The translations under genes were made by a program, and so were the position numbers. Shown piece by piece: positions 1 to 8,646 of a stretch of 64,000 nucleotides of DNA. Within the stretch, counting starts at the first letter, position 1. Each line of letters opens with the position of its first letter. The notes under the pieces are model-generated. The model saw only the letters and a list, made by a program, of their open reading frames with translations. It was not told the origin of the DNA and made no database searches. The stretch comes from Prevotella sp. (lineage in GTDB: Bacteria > Bacteroidota > Bacteroidia > Bacteroidales > Bacteroidaceae), in the NCBI GenBank assembly GCA_016291495.1, contig JAEEXI010000001.1, forward strand, positions 62,001 to 126,000, read 5' to 3'.

Positions 1-152
1 AACCAGACACAGGGTGGTGTATCATTGACAAACACTCTTCCAACGGAACGAAACTCAACGACCGTGACATGCTGCCTGATATTCCGATGTCGCTCAAGAG
101 TGGGGATATCGTAGCCCTTGCGAATATCAATCTGCAAGTGAGTGTGAGTTGA
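1..152 (+). CDS. FHA-domain protein, C-terminal end (partial)
   Basis: The window opens inside this gene. Reading from base 3, 49 codons remain before TGA at 150-152. They contain the signature end of a forkhead-associated domain: KHSSNGTKLN (the Ser-Ser-Asn-Gly-Thr loop that contacts phosphothreonine), followed by LKSGDIVALAN and a final beta strand. FHA domains bind phosphothreonine peptides. A PP2C phosphatase follows 41 bp downstream on the same strand, so the pair probably belongs to a Ser/Thr phosphorylation module whose kinase may lie upstream. Everything before the domain end is missing. Confidence 0.85.
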   Translation, partial: PDTGWCIIDKHSSNGTKLNDRDMLPDIPMSLKSGDIVALANINLQVSVS

Positions 153-193
153 GGAAACGGAAAGAGATTGTTTTTTAGAGAAGTATTGTTAGT

Positions 194-940
194 ATGAGCA
201 GAATAGTCTTAACGGCTGCCAGCCGTGTGGGATGTGTAAGAAGTAATAATGAGGATATGGTGCTTGCTTACGATAAGTTTATTCGTGGGGAAGCCTATCA
301 GACAGAGCTGATGACAGAGAATACCGACCGTTTTGTGATTGCTGTGGCAGACGGAATGGGCGGTCATAATGCGGGTGAGGTGGCTAGTGCCGATACACTC
401 ACGAATCTGCATTATTTTATCAATGACCTTCCCAAAGGTCTTTCAGCAGGGGAGTTCAATGAGATGATGATGGAATGGCTCTCATCTGTTAATCAGATAA
501 TTACGTCCAAAGGTCATGTTAATCCTGATATGGCAGAGATGGGAACAACGCTTGTCGGAGTTGTCTTTTATAATGGGAAATATTATTGGATGAACTGTGG
601 TGACAGTCGTTTGTATCGTTTCCGTCAGGGAAAACTTAAGCAATTGTCGGTCGATCATTCGTTGAATACACTCAAGGGTGAGAAACGTCATTCGAACATC
701 ATTACCAATTGTATTGGAGGCGGCTGTAAGTCTCCCTATCTGGATTTCTTTGAGTTTACTGATGATTTCCTGCCGGGAGACACCTATCTGCTTTGTTCAG
801 ATGGTTTGAGTGATATGGTTCCAGACGAGAATATGGAACAGCTTCTGCAGGAGAATGCGTCGGCGAACCGGCTTTGTGAGGCAGCCATAGAGGCTGGAGG
901 TTATGACAATGTTTCCGCATGTGTCTTTTCTGTGATGTAA
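194..940 (+). CDS. PP2C-family protein serine/threonine phosphatase
   Basis: 248 aa, the usual size of a bacterial PP2C catalytic domain with no extra domains. Visible family motifs: an N-terminal acidic metal ligand in NNEDMVLA (about residue 20), VADGMGGHNAGE (about 51-62; Asp53 and Gly54 bind the Mn/Mg pair), GDSRLYR (mid-protein), LLCSDGLSDM and the C-terminal GGYDNVSA with a metal-binding Asp. It should remove phosphate from Ser/Thr in cytoplasmic proteins, opposing an STPK. It directly follows an FHA-domain gene, a classic pairing. The ATG at 194 is the only good start near the conserved N-terminus; there is no Shine-Dalgarno, as is normal in Bacteroidetes. Confidence 0.93.
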   Translation: MSRIVLTAASRVGCVRSNNEDMVLAYDKFIRGEAYQTELMTENTDRFVIAVADGMGGHNAGEVASADTLTNLHYFINDLPKGLSAGEFNEMMMEWLSSVNQIITSKGHVNPDMAEMGTTLVGVVFYNGKYYWMNCGDSRLYRFRQGKLKQLSVDHSLNTLKGEKRHSNIITNCIGGGCKSPYLDFFEFTDDFLPGDTYLLCSDGLSDMVPDENMEQLLQENASANRLCEAAIEAGGYDNVSACVFSVM

Positions 941-949
941 ATTGAGAAT

Positions 950-1867
950 ATGCCATTAAGATTACCAGACAGACTACCCGCTATTGACCTGTTAAAGCAA
1001 GAGAACATCTTTGTGATGGATGATTCTCGTGCTCATATGCAGGATATTCGTCCCTTGAAGATAGTGATTCTCAACCTCATGCCGTTGAAGATCACGACAG
1101 AGACCGACTTGATTCGTCTGCTTTCCAACACACCGTTGCAGTTGGAGATCAGTTTTATGAAACTGCGCAGTCATACGCCGAAGAATACCCCTATTGAGCA
1201 CATGATGCTCTTTTACCGTGACTTCGAACAGATGCGTAATGAGAAATACGACGGTATGATTATCACGGGAGCCCCTGTAGAGACCCTCGATTTTGAGGAG
1301 GTAACCTATTGGGACGAGATGAGAGATATCTTCTCGTGGGCGCGTACGCACGTCACGAGTACCTTATATATATGTTGGGCTGCTCAGGCGGGACTGTATT
1401 ATCACTACGGCATCCCCAAGTATCCGTTGGAGAAGAAGATGTTCGGCATCTTCCCACAGGTACCTTTGGAACCGCAACTCCCCATTTTCCGTGGCTTCGA
1501 TGATGTGTTCCAGATGCCTCATAGTCGTCATACGGAACTGCATCGCGAGGATATCATCGCACATCCCGCCCTGACGTTAATCGCAGAGTCGCCTGACTGT
1601 GGTGTGAGTATCGTGATGGCACGTAACGGTCGTGAGTTCTTCATCACGGGACATCTGGAGTATGCGCCAAACACCTTGGATAACGAGTATAAGCGTGATA
1701 AGGATATTCGGGATGATGTGGATCTTCCAGAGAACTACTACCTCGACAATGATCCTGCCAAAGGACCGATTGTGACTTGGCGTGCTCATGCTAACCTGTT
1801 ATACAGCAACTGGATTAACTATTACGTATATCAGGAGACTCCTTACGATATCAATCAGATTAAGTAA
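950..1867 (+). CDS. metA: MetA-type homoserine O-acyltransferase (predicted O-acetyltransferase)
   Basis: 305 aa, full family length. It acylates homoserine in the first dedicated step of methionine synthesis. The nucleophile Cys142 sits in LYICWAAQAG, and His235 and Glu237 in ITGHLEYAP complete the triad. The residue that sets donor choice is Glu111 (GAPVETLDF). In the characterised family, Glu at this position goes with acetyl-CoA and Gly with succinyl-CoA, so despite the common name homoserine O-succinyltransferase this copy is predicted to make O-acetylhomoserine. The gene starts 9 bp after the phosphatase and is followed after 1 bp by the U32 gene, so the three are probably co-transcribed. 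Confidence 0.95.
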   Translation: MPLRLPDRLPAIDLLKQENIFVMDDSRAHMQDIRPLKIVILNLMPLKITTETDLIRLLSNTPLQLEISFMKLRSHTPKNTPIEHMMLFYRDFEQMRNEKYDGMIITGAPVETLDFEEVTYWDEMRDIFSWARTHVTSTLYICWAAQAGLYYHYGIPKYPLEKKMFGIFPQVPLEPQLPIFRGFDDVFQMPHSRHTELHREDIIAHPALTLIAESPDCGVSIVMARNGREFFITGHLEYAPNTLDNEYKRDKDIRDDVDLPENYYLDNDPAKGPIVTWRAHANLLYSNWINYYVYQETPYDINQIK

Positions 1868-1868
1868 G

Positions 1869-3680
1869 ATGAGGCAATTGGAATTGCTGGCTCCTGCCAA
1901 GAACCTGGAATGTGGCATTGCCGCTATCGATCATGGTGCAGACGCTGTCTATATAGGGGCCCAGCGGTTTGGCGCACGGGCTGCTGCCGGCAATCGTGTG
2001 GAGGATATCCGACAACTCTGTGACTATGCTCATCCCTATGGAGTGAAGGTATATGTCACAGTAAATACCATTATTTATGATGACGAGTTGGAGGCTACCG
2101 AACAGTTGATACGTCAACTGGCTGAGGCTGGGGTAGATGCCATCTTGGTGCAAGATATGGCCGTGCTTTCTCTTACCTCTCACCTCTCACCTCTTACCTC
2201 TCACCTCTCATTACATGCTTCTACTCAGACAGACAACCGTACTGCGGAGAAGGTGAAGTGGTTGGCAGGTCTCGGTTTCCGGCGTGTTGTTCTGGCCCGT
2301 GAGTTGTCTGTCGACGAGATTGCCGAGATTCATCGTCAGGTGCCCGATGTCGAGTTGGAGGTCTTTGTTCATGGTGCCTTGTGTGTCAGTTATAGCGGTC
2401 TCTGTTATGCTTCGGAATACTGTTTCCATCGTTCTGCCAATCGTGGCTCTTGTGCCCAATTCTGTCGGATGAAGTTCGACCTGTTGGATGCCGATGGCCG
2501 TGAGATAGAACATCAGCGACACCTCCTTTCCTTGAAGGATATGAATCAGAGTGACCATTTGGAAGCGTTGATAGAAGCAGGTGCCACCTCATTTAAGATA
2601 GAGGGCCGTTTGAAGGATGTCTCTTATGTGAAGAATGTCGTAGCAGCATATAGTCAACGGCTTGATGCTTTTATTGCCTGTCATGCCGATGCGTATTGTC
2701 GTGCCTCCAAAGGGCATTGCACCTATACGTTTACCCCCAATCTGAACAAGACGTTTAATCGTGGTTTTACCACTTATTTCCTGCATGGTCGTCAGCCCGA
2801 TATCTTTTCGCCCGACACTCCGAAGGCGATGGGGGAGTATGTGGGATATGTCAAGGAGATGCGCCGCGACTCGTTCAATGTGGCAGGCACAGCTTCTTTT
2901 GCTAATGGTGACGGTTTGTGCTTTATCAATCAGGAGCGTGAGTTGGAAGGATTCCGCGTCAATCGTGCCGAAGGTAACCGGCTGTATCCTCAACAGATAC
3001 CGCAGCATCTGCATGCAGGATTGGCGTTGTATAGGAACAACGATCAGGAGTTTGAACGGTTACTTGGACGGAAAAGTAGTGAGCGGAAGATACCCATTGC
3101 TATTCGTATGGAGACTGCAACTAATGGGTTTAGTATTTCTGCTAACGGACTGGTTGTCAGTGTATTATGTGAGCGTCAGATGGCTCAAAAACCACAGCAT
3201 GAAAACATCCGAAGACAGCTGTCAAAGCTTGGTGGGACGATATACGAGTGTACCGAGGTCACCTTCCCCGACGAGTTCCCTTACTTCGTACCCAACAGTG
3301 TGTTGAGCGAACTCCGTCGTCAGCTTATCGAGGCGTTTGGCGCAGGTGGCGACGACAGGTCGGTTGAGAAGAATCCGCGGGTCCAATCCCAAAATTGTCC
3401 CCAGGATTATCCATATCCTTATCTCTACAACATCGCCAACCAGCAGGCTCGTGCGTTCTACGGTGTCCAGGAACTTTCTGCTTACGAATTAAAGGGTGGC
3501 GACGGACCGTTGATGCAATGCCGTCATTGTCTCCGCTATGCCCTGGGCGGTTGTGTGAAACATGGTGGACGGAAAAACCTATGGCGAGAGCCCCTTTATC
3601 TGCGTTTGGGTGACGGCAGGCGTTTCCGTCTGGATTTTGATTGTGTGAATTGTCAAATGAATGTGTATGCGGCAGATTAG
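1869..3680 (+). CDS. Peptidase U32 family protein, RlhA-like (RNA hydroxylation)
   Basis: 603 aa from ATG 1869, which lies 1 bp after the metA stop; an in-frame ATG at 1782 inside metA exists but adds no conserved sequence. The start MRQLELLAPAKN and the core VFVHGALCVSYSG...SANRGSCAQFCR with clustered cysteines are U32 hallmarks. The long C-terminal part with a Cys-rich stretch (CRHCLRYALGGC) matches the RlhA/YdcP branch, which in E. coli makes 5-hydroxycytidine in 23S rRNA; related U32 proteins hydroxylate tRNA. Protease activity is doubtful for this branch. Odd feature: residues about 102-115 are coded by 7-bp repeats (2172-2213) inserted in frame just before the conserved LHASTQTDN segment. 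Confidence 0.88.
   Translation: MRQLELLAPAKNLECGIAAIDHGADAVYIGAQRFGARAAAGNRVEDIRQLCDYAHPYGVKVYVTVNTIIYDDELEATEQLIRQLAEAGVDAILVQDMAVLSLTSHLSPLTSHLSLHASTQTDNRTAEKVKWLAGLGFRRVVLARELSVDEIAEIHRQVPDVELEVFVHGALCVSYSGLCYASEYCFHRSANRGSCAQFCRMKFDLLDADGREIEHQRHLLSLKDMNQSDHLEALIEAGATSFKIEGRLKDVSYVKNVVAAYSQRLDAFIACHADAYCRASKGHCTYTFTPNLNKTFNRGFTTYFLHGRQPDIFSPDTPKAMGEYVGYVKEMRRDSFNVAGTASFANGDGLCFINQERELEGFRVNRAEGNRLYPQQIPQHLHAGLALYRNNDQEFERLLGRKSSERKIPIAIRMETATNGFSISANGLVVSVLCERQMAQKPQHENIRRQLSKLGGTIYECTEVTFPDEFPYFVPNSVLSELRRQLIEAFGAGGDDRSVEKNPRVQSQNCPQDYPYPYLYNIANQQARAFYGVQELSAYELKGGDGPLMQCRHCLRYALGGCVKHGGRKNLWREPLYLRLGDGRRFRLDFDCVNCQMNVYAAD
2172..2213 (+). repeat. Heptamer tandem repeat inside the U32 gene
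   Basis: Six consecutive 7-bp units: cttacct, ctcacct, ctcacct, cttacct, ctcacct, ctcatta. Because 21 bp equals three units and seven codons, the tract encodes a cycling LTSHLSP peptide. It is in frame and falls between two conserved blocks of the enzyme. The same unit, on the other strand, occurs in the kinase genes at 56121 and 63670. Confidence 0.95.
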
Positions 3681-4641
3681 GAATATCATATTGGTCATCA
3701 TGGGGGTGTGTCTGTTGGCATCCTGTTACAATCATGGTCCAAAGACCCCTGATGCCTGGGATCTGACGGAGAAACAGCTGGACTCCATCTCTTTCTTTAC
3801 GACCCATCACTATACCCAGAACTATAACTTCGTGGTGAATACGGAGTCGCTTCCCTTGTCGGACGCGCCTGGTGAACTGGCCTTCGATACCCTCTATGTC
3901 AGTTCGGGTCAACGCTTGGTGGTTGCTGATATCCAGACCATCCCAACAGACTCTATTGATTCTGTATGGGTGAAGGTGGCTCACGACCAGTTGGTGCAGG
4001 GATGGATTCGTGAGAGTGAGATGCTGGAGGCCGTGTCGCCAGACGACCCCATCTCCCAGTTTATCGATTTCTTCTCCGATACTCATTTGTTGATATTCCT
4101 GGCCTTCCTCGTCGTCGTCTGTGTTGCCTACGGACTCTACCGCTTAAACCGTCGTAATGCGTATATCGTGCACTTCAATGATATCGACTCTTTCTATCCG
4201 GTATTGCTGTGCCTGTTGGTAGCGTCATCGGCAACCATCTATGCCTCTATCCAGATGTTTGGTGCTGAGACGTGGCGCCATTTCTACTATCACCCTTCGC
4301 TGAATCCCTTCGCCTTGCCTTGGCACCTGGGACTGTTCGTCGCATCGGTGTGGGCAATCATTATAGTAGGTGTGGCAGCCGTCGATGATACGTTACGTCA
4401 TCTGCAGGGTGGCGATGCCATTCTCTATCTGTGCGGACTGGCAGGTGTGTGTGCCGTCGATTATGTCGTCTTCAGCGTCTCAACCCTGTATTATATAGGC
4501 TACCTGCTGCTGGTGGCCTATGTCGCTTTTGCTGTTTACCGTTATGTCCATTATGCGCATAGCCGCTATACTTGTGGACAATGTGGCGCCCGCCTTTCCG
4601 CAAAAGGGCGTTGTCCGCATTGTGGAACGGTCAACACCTGA
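3661..4641 (+). CDS. Membrane lipoprotein with C-terminal zinc ribbon
   Basis: 326 aa, not assigned to a named family. It has a lipobox (LLASC, Cys about 22), then a soluble extracytoplasmic region to about residue 140 that resembles an SH3-like fold (SGQRLVVAD...VQGWIRESEM), then about four membrane helices (near 143-163, 182-200, 222-242 and 255-290), and a C-terminal zinc ribbon CGQCG...CPHCG. The 20-bp overlap with the end of the U32 gene suggests translational coupling. No catalytic motif is visible. A chaperone, sensor or envelope role is possible but cannot be chosen from sequence. Confidence 0.85.
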   Translation: MCMRQIRNIILVIMGVCLLASCYNHGPKTPDAWDLTEKQLDSISFFTTHHYTQNYNFVVNTESLPLSDAPGELAFDTLYVSSGQRLVVADIQTIPTDSIDSVWVKVAHDQLVQGWIRESEMLEAVSPDDPISQFIDFFSDTHLLIFLAFLVVVCVAYGLYRLNRRNAYIVHFNDIDSFYPVLLCLLVASSATIYASIQMFGAETWRHFYYHPSLNPFALPWHLGLFVASVWAIIIVGVAAVDDTLRHLQGGDAILYLCGLAGVCAVDYVVFSVSTLYYIGYLLLVAYVAFAVYRYVHYAHSRYTCGQCGARLSAKGRCPHCGTVNT

Positions 4642-4661
4642 AAAATCCCTATAAATAAGGA

Positions 4662-4692
4662 TTGCACAGAATAACGGAAAGCTGTACCTTTG
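4662..4692 (+). promoter_or_regulatory. Bacteroidetes-type promoter for hemG-tonB receptor
   Basis: TTG at 4662-4664 and TACCTTTG at 4685-4692 with a 20-bp spacer. It points into the GTG start at 4713, giving a leader of roughly 15 bases. Confidence 0.7.
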
Positions 4693-4712
4693 CACCCTGA
4701 AAAAGAGAGAAA

Positions 4713-6125
4713 GTGCAAGAGGTAACATCTATAGATACTCAAGTTGTTGTCATTGGCGCCGGGCTGACGGGGCTGACGACTGCTTATTGGTTGAGCAGGA
4801 GTCAGGTGCCTGTCCATGTCGTCGAGCAGGACACACGTATTGGGGGACAGATACAGACCAACCACATTAATAAATATATCTATGAGACGGGACCTACGAC
4901 CGGTTCCGTCTCCACACCTGAGGTGGCTGAGTTGATGAGTGACTTGGCTATCACCTCAGGGGGCTCCTGTGTGTTAGAGACAGCCCCGGACTCGTCGAAA
5001 CGTCGGTTGATATGGAAAGGGGATCGCTTCCATGACTTGCCCGCCAGTCCGATAGGTGGTTTGACGACCCCGTTGTTCCGTTGGACAGACAAGTTGCGTA
5101 TCCTTGGAGAGCCTTGGCGTAAGAGAGGGACAGATCCTGACGAGAGCGTGGGCTCTTTGGCGCGTCGCCGGTTGGGACGTTCTTTCGTGGACTATGCTGT
5201 GGATCCCTTCATCTCTGGTGTCTATGCCGGTAACCCCGATACCCTGGTCACCCGTTATGCCCTTCCGAAGCTATACCGGTTGGAGCAAGACTATGGAAGT
5301 TTCATCCGTGGCGCCATCGCCAAGATGAAGGAGCCTAAGTCGGAGCGTGACCGTCTTGCCACCAAGAAGGTGTTCTCTGCCCGTGGCGGACTGAGTCATA
5401 TCCCCACGGCTGAGGCGGAGACCATCGGGATGGAGCATATCTCACTGGGTGCCTCAATGGTAAGGGTGGAGCCGGTGGACAACGGATGGAGGACGACATA
5501 CCAGACCCGGGAAGGCTCTTGCGTCATCTATAGCCAGTATGTGGTCACCACATGTGGCGCCTATAACCTGTCAGCTTTGCTGCCTTTCATTGATGAGCAG
5601 CGCTTGACAGCCATCACCAGTCTTACCTATGCTCCTGTCATGGAAGTCAATGTCGGTATGCCCGACACCTTTGGTGGTGACTATATCGCCTTTGGCGGAC
5701 TGGTGCCTACCATAGAGCACCGGCGTGTCCTCGGCATCCTCTTCCCGTCGGCTTGTTTTACACAGCGTGCCCCCGAAGGGGGAGCGTTGTTCTCTTTCTT
5801 CATCGGTGGTATCAAGCATCCGGAGATTCTTGATCTGAGTGATGAGGAGATAGAGACACTGGTGACCGAGGAGCTTCATACGATGCTGGGATTCCCTGCC
5901 GAGGCTGTTCCGGATTTTATCCATATATCCCGTCATCGCAAGGCGATACCGCAGTATGACGTAACCACCGGCATGCGTCTGGAGGCGGTCGAGAGTATTG
6001 AGCGGCAGTATCAGGGTCTTTTCGTTGCCGGCAACCTGCGTGACGGTATCGGAATGGCAAACCGCATCACACAGGCGACGCATATCGCAAAGGAAATTAT
6101 ACACACAATAAAGAATCAAAAATAA
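4713..6125 (+). CDS. hemG: Protoporphyrinogen/coproporphyrinogen oxidase (HemG/HemY type)
   Basis: 470 aa FAD-dependent oxidase of late haem synthesis. The N-terminal dinucleotide-binding motif VVVIGAGLTGLTTAYWL (about 10-26), GGQIQTN, the YETGPTTGS segment and the C-terminal GLFVAGNLRDGIGMANRI FAD-contact region are all present. The start is GTG at 4713: no ATG lies between the promoter at 4685 and the Rossmann motif. The stop codon overlaps the ATG of the TonB-dependent receptor (shared base 6125), so the two proteins are translationally coupled. No other haem synthesis gene is in the window. Some flavin amine oxidases look alike, but the 470 aa length and both end motifs favour this enzyme. 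Confidence 0.88.
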   Translation: MQEVTSIDTQVVVIGAGLTGLTTAYWLSRSQVPVHVVEQDTRIGGQIQTNHINKYIYETGPTTGSVSTPEVAELMSDLAITSGGSCVLETAPDSSKRRLIWKGDRFHDLPASPIGGLTTPLFRWTDKLRILGEPWRKRGTDPDESVGSLARRRLGRSFVDYAVDPFISGVYAGNPDTLVTRYALPKLYRLEQDYGSFIRGAIAKMKEPKSERDRLATKKVFSARGGLSHIPTAEAETIGMEHISLGASMVRVEPVDNGWRTTYQTREGSCVIYSQYVVTTCGAYNLSALLPFIDEQRLTAITSLTYAPVMEVNVGMPDTFGGDYIAFGGLVPTIEHRRVLGILFPSACFTQRAPEGGALFSFFIGGIKHPEILDLSDEEIETLVTEELHTMLGFPAEAVPDFIHISRHRKAIPQYDVTTGMRLEAVESIERQYQGLFVAGNLRDGIGMANRITQATHIAKEIIHTIKNQK

Positions 6126-8521
6126 TGAAGAAAAGAAATTTAGTATCGGTATTGATGATGTGGTCAGTACTACCGATGGCGGCAGTGACAGAGACTACGC
6201 TTGCCGACTCTTCCCGTGTCTATGACCTTGACGAAGTCGTCGTGGTGTCACAGGCGAAGGAGTTCTACCGTCTGCGTCAGCAACCTCTGAGCTCGACGGT
6301 GTTTTCAGGAGATAATCTGTTCTCGTTAGGTACTTATGATATTCGTGAGGTGTCTGACTTCGTGCCTTCTTTCGTGATGCCTAACTACGGCTCCCGTTTC
6401 ACGTCATCCATCTATGTGCGTGGTATCGGCTCCCGTGTGAACAGTCCCTCTATGGGTTTCTATGTTGACGACATGCCCCTGATGAACAAGACGGCGTTTA
6501 ACAGTCATCTGTATCAGATGGACCGCGTGGATATCTTGCGTGGTCCCCAGGGTACCCTGTATGGACTGAATACAGAGGGTGGTATGGTCCGTATGTATAC
6601 ACGTAACCCGTTCAGTTATCAGGGTACGGATGTCAGCCTGGGTATTGGCTCTCATTTCTATCGTAATGTGGAAGTGGCACATTATCAGAAACTCAGCGAC
6701 AAACTGGCTTTCTCCGCAGCAGCCTTCTACGATGGTACCAATGGCTTCTATAGGAACACGCTGACGGATGAGCGTGCTGATGATATGAATGAGGCTGGTG
6801 GACGCCTGCGTCTGATGTATCGTCCCACACAGCGTCTGTCTTTCGACTTCATCGCTGATTATCAGTATGTGAGACAGAAAGCCTATCCTTACTACTCCCT
6901 AGATGCGACGACAGGTGAGATGATCGCACCCAACCAGGACACACAGAGTATGTATAAGCGTAACATGCTGAATATTGGACTGGGCATCAAGTATAAGGGT
7001 AGGGGATTCGACCTCCATTCGAATACGTCATGGCAGTTCCTGCGTGACAACTTGTTGATGGACAACGACTATTCCGATATCGACTTTATCGTGGTCGACC
7101 AGTTCCAGTTGAGTAATGTACTGACACAGGAGTTCTCCGTCAAGAGCAACAACAAAAGCATCTGGCACTGGACAACGGGTGTCTTTGGCTCTTACCAGTG
7201 GTTGAAGACAGTGGCTCCCAACACTTTCGGAACTGCCTTCAGTGAGATGATGAGCAAGCAGATTGGCGGGATGATCTACCAGCAGATATTTAACTCCATG
7301 GCTGCCCGTATGGGAGAGGCTGCCGCTGCCGCCGCCATCGAGCGTGCCGGAGGCGTACAGGTCGGTATGACCCTCTTCGTACCATGTAATTTCCATACGC
7401 CACAGGCAAACCTCGGTATCTTCCACGAGTCGAATATCGACATTACAGATCACCTGACAGCGACACTCGGTCTGCGTTATGACATCACGCATTCCAAGAT
7501 CCATTATGTGACCAGTGGCGACTCTAAGTTGAATTTCAATATCATGGGTTCCGCCGCCAATGCCACAGTCCTCTCCCTGTACGACCGTGAGGAGAAAGCG
7601 ACCTTCAACCAGCTGTTGCCGAAGGTAGGACTGACTTATAAGTTCAATAACGGAAGTAATATCTACGCCACTGTCACCAAAGGCTATCGCGCGGGTGGCT
7701 TTAATGTGCAGATGTTTGGTGATATCATCCAGAATGACGTGCAGAAGAATCTCCAGGGTGTGATGATGGAGGCGATGCAGTCGCATCAGGATGTCAACAA
7801 GGTCGTTGAGCATACTGATGAGGAATATGCCGCCTTGTTGGAGGGCGTGAAGTTCAAGCCCGAGGAGAGCTGGAACTATGAAGTGGGTACTCATCTGAAC
7901 CTCTTCGGACAAGCTCTGCAGGCAGACCTCTCCGCTTTCTATATGCAGATCCGTAACCAACAACTGTCCGTCTTCACGGCGGAATACGGGTTCGGTCGCC
8001 GTATGGTCAATGCAGGTAAGAGCTTCAGTTGTGGTTTGGAGGCTTCCCTGCGAGGCAGTCTGTTGAACGACCGTCTGACGTGGAATGCCAGCTATGGTTA
8101 TACCCATGCCGCCTTCAAGGAGTACGAGACTGCTGTCAAGGCTGGCAGTGATGAGATGATCAGCTATAAGGACAACAAGGTCCCCTTTGTTCCCGCCCAT
8201 ACCTATTCCGCTATAGTCGACTATCGTCTTGACAGTGGTCGTAACGATTTCCGTAGCATCACCTTCGGGGTGAACATGAACGGACAGGGCAGACTTTACT
8301 GGGATGAGGCAAACCAGAACAGGCGCGACGGCTATGTGCTGTTTGGTGCTCATGTCTGTGCGGACTTCGGCTTTTGTAAAGTCAACCTATGGACACGCAA
8401 TATCGGAAATGCTGATTACCAGACTTTTGCCTTCACCAGCAAGGCGACAGGACGCGAGAAATTCTATGTACAGTATGGTAATCCTTTCCAGTTGGGAGTA
8501 GATGTGAACTTCCATTTTTAA
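6125..8521 (+). CDS. TonB-dependent outer-membrane receptor
   Basis: 798 aa. A signal peptide (about 1-20) is followed by a TonB-box-like YDLDEVVVV, then a plug domain (STVFSGDNL..., FYVDDMPLM, DRVDILRGPQGTLYG at about 130-150) and a 22-strand-type barrel that ends in an aromatic residue (VDVNFHF). There is no N-terminal carboxypeptidase-like domain and no SusD partner, so it is not a typical glycan-import SusC. It is coupled to the HemG-type oxidase by a 1-base overlap, which suggests a porphyrin, haem or metal-chelate substrate; this is inference only. The haemophore-receptor FRAP/NPNL motif was not seen. Confidence 0.9.
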   Translation: MKKRNLVSVLMMWSVLPMAAVTETTLADSSRVYDLDEVVVVSQAKEFYRLRQQPLSSTVFSGDNLFSLGTYDIREVSDFVPSFVMPNYGSRFTSSIYVRGIGSRVNSPSMGFYVDDMPLMNKTAFNSHLYQMDRVDILRGPQGTLYGLNTEGGMVRMYTRNPFSYQGTDVSLGIGSHFYRNVEVAHYQKLSDKLAFSAAAFYDGTNGFYRNTLTDERADDMNEAGGRLRLMYRPTQRLSFDFIADYQYVRQKAYPYYSLDATTGEMIAPNQDTQSMYKRNMLNIGLGIKYKGRGFDLHSNTSWQFLRDNLLMDNDYSDIDFIVVDQFQLSNVLTQEFSVKSNNKSIWHWTTGVFGSYQWLKTVAPNTFGTAFSEMMSKQIGGMIYQQIFNSMAARMGEAAAAAAIERAGGVQVGMTLFVPCNFHTPQANLGIFHESNIDITDHLTATLGLRYDITHSKIHYVTSGDSKLNFNIMGSAANATVLSLYDREEKATFNQLLPKVGLTYKFNNGSNIYATVTKGYRAGGFNVQMFGDIIQNDVQKNLQGVMMEAMQSHQDVNKVVEHTDEEYAALLEGVKFKPEESWNYEVGTHLNLFGQALQADLSAFYMQIRNQQLSVFTAEYGFGRRMVNAGKSFSCGLEASLRGSLLNDRLTWNASYGYTHAAFKEYETAVKAGSDEMISYKDNKVPFVPAHTYSAIVDYRLDSGRNDFRSITFGVNMNGQGRLYWDEANQNRRDGYVLFGAHVCADFGFCKVNLWTRNIGNADYQTFAFTSKATGREKFYVQYGNPFQLGVDVNFHF

Positions 8522-8592
8522 GAGCAGAATATAAAACTAAACACGGACTTTTCTGTTAATAACGTTAAAATTAACGGAAATAATTAACTAAA

Positions 8593-8646
8593 AGACTTCT
8601 TCATATCGGTAAAAGCAGTATCTTTGCTTCCGATATGAAGAAGTCT
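8593..8646. promoter_or_regulatory. 17-bp perfect inverted repeat around the rprX start
   Basis: Arms AGACTTCTTCATATCGG (8593-8609) and CCGATATGAAGAAGTCT (8630-8646) are exact complements and flank a 20-bp centre holding the -7 element TATCTTTG (8619-8626). The right arm includes the ATG of rprX (8635). A second small palindrome, CGTTAA-AA-TTAACG, lies at 8563-8576. The arrangement suits a DNA operator or a start-occluding hairpin in read-through RNA. Confidence 0.75.

Noticed and set aside
1782..1868. Upstream start for the U32 protein
   Set aside because: The extra residues lie inside metA and are not part of the conserved MRQLELLAPAKN start.
7028..8353. 441-codon - strand frame opposite the TonB receptor
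   Set aside because: Antisense shadow of a GC-balanced coding gene; no domain, no promoter.
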